From Doris montereyensis (Eukaryota > Mollusca > Gastropoda > Nudibranchia > Dorididae), in assembly GCA_037039925.1 (NCBI GenBank), contig JAXRKP010000325.1:38501-102500 (forward strand): a DNA stretch of 64,000 nucleotides, read 5' to 3'. Shown here piece by piece: positions 1 to 12,224 of this stretch. The notes under the pieces are model-generated. The model ran no database searches, had not been told where the DNA came from, and saw only the letters and a list, made by a program, of their open reading frames with translations. The first letter of the stretch is position 1, and every line of letters starts with the position of its first letter. Both the position numbers and the translations under genes were made by a program.

Positions 1-889
1 GATGGAGGCGTTTACTGAAGAAACATTAGAGATGAGTACCACAAGAAAGGGGAAAGGTCCAGCGATAAAGGAAGAGCTAGAGCCAATATCTTCCACTGGA
101 ATGTTGAATGAGTTTGAGAAACCCTCATCTGGTAGTGAAAGAGTCCGTAGTCCGTCTTCTTGGAGCCTGAAGCAAAACGTCTAAAGAAGTCTATGCTATC
201 TGACATCTCACATGAGTCGGCTAGTGGTTCTATTGACACGTCTTCAACAACGTTGGTAAGTTCTGGCCAATCAGAACAAACTGCGAATTCAGATTCAAAA
301 GCGATATTGAGTAGAGACTCCAGTTCTTGTCTTTCAGCCCAACCTCATCACCGTGCCACTGCCAAACCTGATAATGCGTTATTTTCAAAACCTCGAAAGT
401 TTTTATACCCAACCAAGGATCAGATTTCAAAAAGTTTCTGGTACAACTACACCAGATAGCAAGACAGTTCTTATGACAATAACAACAGTCAAGACGGAAA
501 GTCCCGTGATGAAGAAAACTTCGTGGTCATGTTTGAAAAATGCAGAAGTCCGTGCCACCAGAGAGAAACTTGCCGTTGACGTTGAGGATATCATTATCAA
601 CCCAAATGCATCTGCCATGTCGAAATCCTCGGCCCCAAACTCAGCAGCCAACAACATGAAGGAAAGTGATGATTCCCTGGTTCCCTGTCCGTTCCCGAAG
701 GAAGTTGTACAGGTCATCAAGGAAATGTTGAGTCTTTTCTTCATGATACTACAGAGGCCAACGAGGAGAAGAAGAGGAAGAAGCTGATGATAGTTGGCGG
801 AAATCAGACGGTGGATGATGAAAGCCTTGACGTCAGTCTATCACTTCCGCACAAGCCAGACTGTCCTGCCTCTGAAGTGAAGCATTTCG
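1..889 (+). CDS. BRCA2: BRCA2 N-terminal coding segment (partial)
   Basis: The frame opens at position 2 and can be followed to 889 only by changing frame near 165-180, 425-435 and 735-750. The composite is hydrophilic, Ser/Thr-rich and acidic, as expected for the disordered BRCA2 N-terminus. Short resemblances to vertebrate BRCA2 are ALFSKPRKF near 370-405 and FLHDTTEAN near 735-765, the latter resembling a segment upstream of vertebrate exon 10. The right end is a GT at 890 that leaves one base of a codon (phase 1); the next exon starts with the two bases that complete it (Gly). Whether one or several exons are fused here cannot be told, since the left boundary is outside the window. Function of this part is not assignable from sequence. 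Confidence 0.6.
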
Positions 890-3800
890 GTATTTACAAG
901 AGAATTTTATTTTTTTACTTTAGGATGGAAGTTTTTTTTTCTCATAATTTTGGGGTTGTTTTTTTTTACACAAAACAAAAGGAAATATTTTTTATCCTTT
1001 AATTTTAGTGATTTTTTAAGGAAATATTTAGCAACTGTTCTTTTTGTTTTTAAACTTGTGTTTTTATTTGAAGGGTTGAATGAAAGAGTAAAAAAACCCC
1101 AGCCTTCTGTCCCAATTTTAAAACGAAATAAAGATCATTAAAACTTTTCACCGCAGGATCATATTCAGCCAACTGTCAATAAGATTCTTAAACACATTTT
1201 GTGATGTAAAATATTTCCATCTATATTTTGTCTGGGGGATACGGTTGTCCAGAGGCAAGGTGTCGGCTTCTCAACCTAAAGGTAGTGGGTTTGAGCCCTG
1301 CCAACGTTTTGCAAAATTTTCTCGATTTTTATTTATAACAAAATCTACCCACCCTTGTCCAGGTAGGTGGATCAACAACCTGGTCCCATCAGAGACGGAC
1401 GATAAAAAGGAGGTCCCGTGTGCAGACAGAACACAACACTCTGTACACGTTAAAGACCCCTTGGCTGTTTACAGGGCAGTCCGGGCTAAATTAAAAATTC
1501 TACTAAAAATCCTGAAATCGCCTTAGTTGTGGATGTGGGTAAATCAAATCAAATATTACTGTTTTACTGTCTCCCAAGGACCTAGTTCGAAGGTGGTCAC
1601 CACTGTACCATATTGCACAAGAAGAGCAAAAGGTGTGGTGTGTGTGTCCCAAACACTGTAGATTTATGCCTCCACATATTTGTATGTGTAGAGTGTTTAC
1701 TGATGGGCCACTCAGTTACAAGGTGGGATAAATCTCTTCATCATGTCCTACCACTACAACACCGCCCATCCCAGTCTCTCTTTCTTCCTCCCCTTTCTGA
1801 TGTAAGCTAGCGGTGGCTCTGGTCATCGGCATCATGTCTCTTCACCATGTATTTCAGATTATGCATTTCGAGTGTGCCTTCGTCAGTTTCAGTACAGGTT
1901 AAATGTCAAATTTTGGAGGAAAACAAATTTTAGTTTAAAATTTGGCAAGCAGATCTATAGCTGTGTCTGCAGCAACCTAGGAGAGTATTATTTCGATTTA
2001 CTCTCATGATCAATGTGTTATATTGTATTGTTTATATGTTAGTATGATCAATGTGTTATATTGTATTATTTATATTATGTTAGTGTGATCAATGTGTTAT
2101 ATTGTAATGTTTATATGTTAGTATGATCAATGTGTTATATTGTAATGTTTATATGTTAGTATGATCATTGTGTTAATGTGTTTATATTGTATATCATTGT
2201 GTTATATTGTATTGTTTTCATATGTTAGTATAATCATTGTGTTATATTGTATTGTTTATATGTTAGCAAAATTTTGCACAAAATATGCAGCGCCTTCTAT
2301 TTTTTTACTTCTGTTTTTTTCAGGATTTGCAAAATTTTCCGACTTGTTCCCTGACGCAGAAGATAATGGTGAAAGGTCAAATGTGGAAGGGGAGTCCTGC
2401 GACCAGGTAAATGAGAGCATGGCTCTGATTTGTTCCAACGTGGAAAAGTCAGTGAAAGAAAACGTCACTTTATCGACTTTATTGGGCGAACGTGGCAGTG
2501 AACATAAGAATTTGAGAGGAAATGACGTAACTGACCCAAACGCTGTTGTAAAAATTAAAACGTTGGATGGAGACTTTGAAAGTCTTCCATCGCAGATTTG
2601 GGAACTGACAGAATTTTCACAGATGATGCCTACCGTGCCAGATGGGGAAATTGAAATGGATGTGGATGCACCGAACGACAGCGGGTGACAGTTTATCGGC
2701 AACGGTGAACTCGCAAACGGCACTCGAGTGTGGTGATGCTGATAAAGTTTCCAGAGATGAAATTGTTCTCTTGAAATCTCATCGGTCAGCTGGTAGCCCT
2801 GGTCGTGATGCAAGTCATAAGCAGTCGTCGTCTGTCAAGCTTTCCATGTCAGAGTCGATGGTCAAGAAGAACAAGTCCACCTCTGAAAGCTTAGAGAATG
2901 ACTTTGAGATAGAGCTTGATACCCTTTTATCCAAAGCTAAATCTGCCTCTTTTGAGAGACAAGTAGCTTTTAAAGTTCCTTTTTACGGGAGCCGATCCAG
3001 ACTGCTTCAGCCTCTAGTTTTAGCAAAAAGAACAAAATTATCTATGAGGTCAGCGGTCAAATTAAAAACTTTTGACAGCGTGTTTTTTGATGGAGCAAAT
3101 AACGGACAAGTTGCAAATTTAGAAGAATCAAAACAATTTGGTGTGCAAAACGGACTTGAAATGAAAAATGCTGAAGAAGAAAAGGCGGGAGATTTGGGTA
3201 AACAGATTATCTCTGACCTTCGAAGCCTAAAAGCGACAGGAAGTTTCCTTGAAGCATTCTGATTCTATGATATCGCTTGCCTCAAATCATTTTGAAGGGT
3301 TTAGCACTGCCAGTGGGAAAACCATAGCTGTTTCCGAAAAGGCAAAAGAGAAGGCGAGTGACATACTGGCAAGCGTTGGGGATGATGATACGGGTATCGT
3401 GATGGTCTCCTCTAAGATTTCCCTAGATACGAAAGTGCCAATTGTCGCTGGAACCTTCGCCGGTGAAATTCAACAAATGAGTGTCAGCGGTGAACAGGCA
3501 AAACAACAAAGGAATGCTGCTGCTGTGCCCAAAAATTTGGAAAGTTTTGTTTGTGACTTTTCATCGGCGGGAGGAAAGAAAATTGCGTTATCGCATTCAT
3601 CCAGAGAAAAGGCAGCTCGGCTGTGGGAGAGGACTGGCGAAGAGACAGGCTTTGATGAAGCTGTTGATTTGAAAAATAAAGAAACGATTTCATTAGGACG
3701 TCAGCAAGATGCGAGTGGCATGGTAAAGCAAGATTTCACTGCAGTGTCAGTGTCAGAGAATTTAGCAGTGGCTATGAAAACTGGTTGCACTAAAAATACT

Positions 3801-6800
3801 GAGAAAACAAAGGAAAAGAACTGTGAAAGGCATCATGGTTTCAAACCATTCAAGCCTCAAAATTGTTGCCAAAAGATCTTGTTGTAGCTGTTGTCGCTGA
3901 AATATATGCTGGAGACGAAACAGTTGTTGAGTGTCATGTGAAGGAGAGAAAATATGTGGAGAAATCAGAAAGTCTTTCAAAAAGAGGAGTAGAAAATCGT
4001 GAGCTTTTACAATGTGATGAAGTAAATGATAGAATGATTTCTGACTCTGTTCATTCAAGCCTTTCCGTTAATTGCAAGAAGAAGAGTGAAGGCATTGCTC
4101 CAAAGGCGAATGAGGACACAGGAGATGATTACATTAACATAGAAAATGAAAGCACAAATTCAAATAATGTTAGTATTGTCAGACAAAATATTTCAAGACA
4201 TTCCTCAGAATTCAATGTTATAAATGGACCAAATTTTAATGGCAACCTCAGCAAAGATTGTCAAACAGGAGCGGACGCAGCAAAGTATGACCCTTCTTGT
4301 GACACGGCTGTGACGATTCCAGAAAATGCCGTGACAAATAAATATACATCTCTGGAAGAATTATCCTCACAAAATATCAATGAAAATCTTGACGATGTTG
4401 ATTGCGGAGGCTTTAGTGATAGGACAACCGGTAAAAACATCTCTGACACTACTGAAAGACGTACTATTACTAATGTCGGGCAGTTGCCCCTTGATTCAGA
4501 GTCTAAAGCCAGTGTCACAAAATTTGCTTTGAAACACGCTAAGACACTTTGTGGTGAAGATGCCGGTAAGAACGATGTCATGACTGTGGTGCAAAATCCT
4601 TCAAACTTTTTCGGGTGTTCCACTGCCTTAGGGTCCAAAGTCAAAATCTCGGAAAATGCTCTGAAACATGCAAAAACGGCTTTTTGATGAAGACACAAAT
4701 AACGATAGTACCTCAAATATTGTACAATGTACTACAGATCTTCCAGGGTTTTCCACCGTTTCAGGCTTAAAATCAAGATATCAGAAAATGATATAAAACA
4801 GGCAAAAATCCTTTTTGATGAAGACACTATTAAAAGTGATACTGATGATACCAAAGATGATGCAGAACTCATTACAGTATCTTCCGGGCTTTCCGTTCCC
4901 TCAATTTCCAAAGTAAATGTCTCAGAAAGTGCATTGAGTAGTGCAAAGCCGACTTTTGTTGATGACACCAATACTGCTCAATACACTGCAAATTTCCCTG
5001 GATTTTGCACTGCTTCAGGATCTAAAGTAATTGTCTCAAGTAATGCATTGAAACATGCAAAAAAACGTTTTTAATGAAGATGATGCTACTACTGGTAAAA
5101 CTGATGTCACAAATGTTACAGTAGAACACATTACAAATTCTTCTGAGTTTTCCACTGCTTTAGGATCAAAAGTCAGAAACTTAAACTTAGAAAACTCATC
5201 AAAGCATTCAAAGACATTTTTTGATGAAGATACAAATCTGAGTGTTGCCACATGTAGTAATGCTCAACGCACTGCCAATTTTCGAGGATTTTCTACTGCC
5301 TTGGGATCTGAAGTCAAAATCTCTGACAGCACATTGAAACATGTGTTTTTTGATGAAGACACTAGTGAAAGTAATGCAACAACCACAAATAATGCTCATT
5401 GCAATGCAGATTTTCCTGGATTTTTCTACCTCGACATCCAAGGCTAATACTTCTGACAACGTGTTAAAGCATTCAAAGACGTTTTTTGATGAAGACACTA
5501 ATGTGAGTGATTCTATAAACGATGCTCCTCGGTGTACTACAAATTTTCCTGGCTTTTTCTACTGCCTTGGGGTCTGAAGTCAAAACCTCTGACAATGCAT
5601 TGAAACGTGCAAAGACTTTTTGATGAAAGACGCTAGTGAAAGTAATACAACCACAAATAATGCTCATTGCAATGCAAATTTTCCGGCTTTTTCACTGCCT
5701 TGGGGTCTAAAGTTAAAATCTCAGACAGTGCACTGAAACATGCCAAAACATTTCTTGATGAAGACACTAGTGTAGTAAGTGATACCTCAAATATTAATAA
5801 TGCTCAATGCATTGTAGATTTTCAGGATTTTCCACCACTTTGAAGTCAAAAGTCGATGTCTCAGATAATGCATCGAAACATGCAAAGACGTTTTTTGATG
5901 AAAACACTAGTAATAATAATAATATCACAAACACTGGAAAAATACAGGTTTCCTGGATTTTCAACTGCCTCAGGATCAAAAGTAAAAATATCAGAAAATG
6001 CATTGAACCATGCAAAGACACTTTTTATTGAAGACTCCTGTAGCTCCGATACAACTAATGATGCACAAAACACTGCAAATGAACTTTCCATAACATCAGG
6101 GTCTAGATTTGATCCCCCTGAAAATGCGATGAAAGACGCAAAGACGTCTTTGGACACAAAAAACAGTCGACAATGTGACATTATTAAGAAGCACAGCACA
6201 GGTCAAATAAATTCAACTCGTTCAGGCTTTCCCACGGCGGCAATATCCGATGTAGGTATATGTGAAAACCAAGCAGAACCGCCGCAGGTGGAAGATTTTC
6301 CGATACCGACAGTCACAAACAATGCTATTGTTACTAAAAGTGTTAATGTTAAGAAAACAATTTCAAACTTTCCAGCATTCTCCACGGCGTCTGGATCGGA
6401 TGTGATTGTGTCACACAAGGCTTTGAAGTACGCAAAGTCTTTTTTCGATGACGATCTTGCCGACAAACGTGAAGATTTGAACTTGAACAAAAATGCTGGC
6501 AACGTCAGGGCCCAAAGTTCCTCCTCCTCCTCCTCCTCCTCCTCCAAGCTTTCAATTGGTTCGAATAGGAATTCCAAACTCATCACGAGTGCTGGGTGTT
6601 CAAACTTTGGCAATGACAAACAGACAGCAGTTGTCAACGATGCACAGGGGCAAAGTTTGAAGGCAGGAAAAGGCACTGTTGTCCCCATCACCCATGAAAA
6701 TAGCACAGACCGACCAAGAAGAAAAAGTAAGTACAATGAACAACTACAAAAAAAGTAGTTATATTACAAGTACTAGGCTGAGTTATAATGCTTAACTGAA

Positions 6801-9800
6801 AATTGATTGGCACTTTAAGAGCTCTGTTTTCTCAGAATTTTCAGGGGGACTCAGCAGTTCAGAGTCAGAGCATGATGTTGGCCTCTCAACCAAAAAGTAG
6901 GCAAAATCTACCCCCTGGTCCAGGTAGGTGGATCGACACCTAGTCCCATTGGAGACGGACGATAAAAGGAGGTCCCATGTGCAGATCACAACACTCTGTG
7001 CAGGCTGAAGATCCCTTGGCTGTTTACAGGGCAGTCGGGCTAAATTAAAAATTCTACCAAAAATCCAGAGATCACCTTAGTTGTGGATGTGGGTAATCAA
7101 ATGAAAGCAGTATTATATGAGCTGTGTTTTCTTAGAATTTCTGTGATGTCCAAAGGTAATTGGAGGTTGACAGGTCTTAGTAGTAGTGGTGGTAGTTACC
7201 TCTGATTGACATACTGTCATTCTTTTACATGGATGGTGTTGGCAGGAGCTTCTGGTAGGTCCTACTCCTTTCCTTTCATTTCATCTTGCTGTTTCTTCTT
7301 CTTAATCATTCACTCTGAGATAGCCACATTTGTTGTGTCATTAATTAAATTCTCATTAATCATGTCATTTCTCTTCCATGTTGTGTGGCTGTTTCACAGT
7401 TAATTATATAGCCTTAAAGAAGATTTGAGAAAGAAATACATTTCGAATTGTACATATATATGAAATCTCTCTTTAATAATATGTATTTATATTTAGAAAC
7501 AGGAAAACATAATATAACTAATGATAATTTTGATGAGTGTCAAAGCATTTGTATTATTAGAACAGAAGGTGTCATAGTTTTAGAATTCAATGTGTTTTGT
7601 TTTTAAACTGAATCCCTTCAGGTCTCCCAAAGAAATTCCGAGTGCCATTAAGATCAAGCTGTGAAGGTTTGGACTGTTTGTTTTTCATTTGTTATTTCTT
7701 CTTAGCTCTTGTTTTTTTTTTTAATTTTGGGAAAGGATGTTCGATAGATAGAATTTAGACTTTAGATGTGACATTGTGAGTGTCATGTGTGTGTGTGTGT
7801 TTCTTGGTGGGGAGGGAGGGGGGTGGCTTATTGATAAATCAATATACTCAAAAAAGGTCTGAAAGATTTGCCAAGTCGCAATTCTTTTCGTAATAAATTT
7901 CCCCTTGTAATTCAAATTTTCACTCTAGTTTGATTAGAAATTTATGGCGATAAACAAGGGAGGAACTGATGCAGATGTTAAGGGATGAAAAAAACAGCAT
8001 TCTCAAAAAAAAATTTGTTTTTTTTTGTTGATATTTGGAAAGCAAGAAAAATCAAGATTGGCTCAAAGATAAGATTTTTCAAGTCAAATGTCTATTCTTC
8101 TATATGGAATAGAAATTTGGAAGACCACTTTAGGGACATTGAGGAAAGTTCAATACTTCTCTCTTTTCGCAATGTCACATGCATGTCTTTTATCTTGCTG
8201 TGTCCTCTTGATTCACCCTGAGATTGCTGCTAAGTATGGCGGACAGAGTGTAATGTTCAACAAAAAAGAAAAAAGAAGAATTTTTTTTTATAAAGGATGT
8301 TAAAATTTCAACATCTGTGACACATCTCTGACTCTGCTTGTTTTTCTGTTCATGCCGAAAAAATATTTTTTGCAGAACACTTAAATGACAGAAAGTGGAC
8401 TATGAGAAATGGAAAAGGCTCATGGCCATGCAATCTACAGTTCCATCAGGGAAAAGGTAGGTAACTGGGTTTTGATCTGGTGTATGTCTTGTGATAGTTG
8501 TTGTAGTTTATCGACCCAGCTGTCTTACTTTTCTACTGTTAGGACATTTGTCCTTCGATACAATGCCATGTAATGGTATTTACAAGTGTTGTCCACCTGG
8601 TGGAGAGTTTTGTATAGGGTGTTCCAGGTATCGGGTATATCAGAGAGTAGAGATTCGTGTATGTCTTTCAATTCGTAACATTGAAAAGGGGTGGGTCGCA
8701 GTTTCATTGGGGGATGTCGGGGGTGGGGTGGGTGGGGGGGGGGGGGGGTCACAAAGAGTGCTCATCGGGGCATGTTCAGGTTTTATTCTTTTTCAGATGC
8801 ATGTATAGTATTATTAGCATATATGTGGTGTGTTTGGAATCTGAAGATGTGACTTGATTTCTCTGTTTTAGTTGGCTGATGTTGTCTTTTGTTCGTGGAA
8901 TGGCCAAATGTCAGTATATAAGTTATAAGGCTCTTCCTCCAGACTTTCCTAAAGCCAATCTGTTCATCTTTCATCCGTCTTCTTTATTGTGTTGACTTTT
9001 GATGATTTGTTTGTGATCTGCATTGTGATTTTAGTGTTTTGGCTGTTCTTGTCTAGATCCCTATTTTGGCAAAGAGTGTCTGCCTTGTCATTTCGGGTGC
9101 GATTTCATATTCATGGATCCATTGCTTGCATCACTAGCTTGATGCCATAGATTTTAATTAGTTGGTTAGCTTCTCATGCTAATTAATCATGTTGTTTGCA
9201 CCAACTGTATTTAAGTATTTTAATATCAATATTTGAAATTTCAATGGACAGAAAGTTAGAAGTAAGAACAAGTTCAAAGCTACAATTACCTAGACAGCAA
9301 TGATTAACTCAGAGAAGAAATCAGCCAGAATCCAAAGGCAAGTGCAATATATAACCATGTAGAAAAGACATTTTTATAGTAGGTAAACAAGAATTATCAA
9401 CAAAAACCAAAATGGCAGTATACAACACAGTTTATTGTCCTACTTTCCTGTATGGGCAGTGAAACCTAGACCTTAGACAGTAGGGCATGCAATAGAGTAC
9501 AAGCAGCTGAAATGAAATATCTCAGAAGAGTAGTTGGGAAAACTAAAAGAGACAAAATCAGAAACACAATTACAAGAGGTCAAACTAAAGCAAGTAGTGG
9601 TGGCCGAGCGGTTAGGCTGCCGGCTGGGGACTAGGAGGTCTCGAGTTTGAATCCTAGCAAAGCTAACCAGGTGCAAATGGATACAATCCCTAGCTTGGGA
9701 GTAAAAACCTGTGTCAGACTAGCGTCCTGGCCAGGTGGTAATTTTTTTATCACCTGTTCTGCTTTATGCTATTGAAACTGGGATAAGCTTCGGCTCTATG

Positions 9801-12169
9801 GGCTATGACAGCCTTGAAGAAACTTTACTTTTACTAAACTAAAGCAGATGGCATAAAGACTAAGATAGAAATGAATCAACTGAGATGGTTTGGACATGTA
9901 GATAAAGTGAATGATAAGAGAATAGTTAAATCAGTATATAATACTAAAACTGAAGGTAAATGACACAAAAAGCAGACCTAGGAAGAACGTTTAAAAAACC
10001 CCACCTGTGCCTGTCGTGGTGCTTGAACCAGTGTCATCATGATTACAAAGTCACGACACTACGGTTTTCGCTACAACGCATCTTGTTAATGAAACTCCTT
10101 TCCTAATAATCGTAGTTGGCACTGTTAGTAGTGTGCTCTCTTTTTCATGACGAGGCAAGGCAACGGAGGTCACGGGATTGACTCTGCCTAGTGTTCAAAG
10201 ATTTTGTTCTGTTCTTTCCTTTGTATTTGTCTTGTATTTGTTGACACGGGGCTTCAACATTTACTCATCTACCTCTAATAGTAGCGACATAGTCTTCCAT
10301 TGTCATCATTATAGCGCAGGGATGGTAAAATCGAGAGGATGCAATGATTTGATGGGTGCTGCTGGTAAGTCCTACTTCGCTCCTTTCCTTCTTTTACTTA
10401 TCTTTCATCTTGCTTCTTCTTCTTCTTAATTCACTCTGAGAGTTCACCACAAGGGAACAAAGAAAGAAACAAACCAAAAGCAATGTTTAGCCCATTATGT
10501 TATTGATAATGATTTCATTGACTTTCTTCACATCCTCAGCAAAGTTGCAGTGCTACTAGACAATGTATCCCACATTCTTCTACCTGCTAAAAGATCTTAC
10601 AACGACTTGGACTGTAGTAGTACTAGTAGTACCAGTACGGTCAGAGACAACGATACCAATTCTTCACATGTGAAAGACAACATTGGTACTAGGAAGACCC
10701 AGTCCTCATTTGTCCCGCCTGCCTCAACTCTACTACTACGACCCAAGTCAGGGAACACACACAACACACAGAAATCAAGAAGCTGTGTAGTAGTAGTAGT
10801 GGTAGTAGTAGTAGTAGTGGTAGCAGTAGTAGTAGTAGTAGTACGGATGCAGTGTTGTCAAAGTTTCCACTCTTTGTACCGAGGGGATCTTCGTCTAAAA
10901 CAGTGATCCAAAATTCGTTGATGATGATGTGCAAGGAAAAGAATTAGAATTAGACAAGGAAGGAAGAGAATTAGAATTAGACAAGGAAGATAATTCATCC
11001 ATGATGCGTCTACAAAACCGAACGTCAATTAGTGTGATAAAGCCAGCTTCTCCAACACCACGGGAAAGGACATCGAGTGATGTCCTTCGTGTAAGTGATG
11101 ATGTTGCTCTAGCACAGAAAAATGAAAGCGAGCTTTGCGATAAGAATTCTGCAAAGGAAGCTACGCCAGGCGGTGATACAACGTGTAATAGTAATAATGG
11201 AACCGATCTTGCAGCATGCGTCATTTCCACCGATTCCTCCAAAGATCGGCCAGCAAGCTTAAATTTAAATTCATCATGTGGTGAATCTGAACTGAACAAC
11301 GAGGAAGAAAACCGGTTTCTGTGTGAGAATGTGATGGATCATTGCAATGCCAGCAAATCAGCAGAATTTCAAGCCTCAGCTGTTATTTCAAGCCGTTCCC
11401 ATGCAGGTATTTAGCGAGTCTTCAGAGATTGATTGATGAAAGAACTTTTTTTCAATTATTAAGCTTTGATATTTTAATTTTTTTAGACGATTCACGAATT
11501 GGAATTTAGTGTTTCGTCTTGAAACTGTCCATATGTGTAAGTCCACGATACACGGGATATGATTTGTACTTCACATCATCAAACGCTTGCTTCTTTTTCG
11601 TGTCTATTATAAATGTTGGTGGCCTTGAACTAATTGAAAGGCTCCAGTCACACACTTGGTCGAAACAAAGATTTCTGTTTGTCTTCCCACCTTGAAACCT
11701 TTAAGTCAATGAGCGACGGCCTCATTTGTTTAGATATTTTGTAAAGTTAACTCCAACCGTGTACGTATAATTCAATTTTGGGCATAACTCAAAGAATAGA
11801 TTTTTTTCTTCTTCTCCATTTCCTTCGTTCTAAAGTTATTAAATTGTAATGACGTAGTGTATGCAGCCCTATTCGATGATTCATTATTAAATTACGTTTT
11901 TTTGCTTCTGAGTGACTTCTCCTGAAAAATTACATTAAACGGACTTACATGGTTAAACAGATTCACCGATGGTATAATATATTTCTTCTTTGTGAAGTAG
12001 TCACGGTTGTGTAGTGGCAAACTTGTCCTCCCTCACTCAAGTGGGAGCCAATAATAATAATAACAATAATAATAATAATAATAATAATAATGATAAATGG
12101 CACATCTGTAACGCTTTATGCCGTAGAAAACAGGCTCTACTAAACGCTTTACAATGGCAGCAGAACAAC

Positions 12170-12224
<55 letters not shown>

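Noticed and set aside
6835..6900. Possible BRCA2 exon after the TTTTCAG at about 6843
   Set aside because: The sequence after this acceptor is the tRNA-like head of a family A SINE and reaches stops quickly.
9593..9665. tRNA-Leu/Ser-like gene
   Set aside because: It is the head of a complete SINE flanked by a target duplication, not a free tRNA gene.
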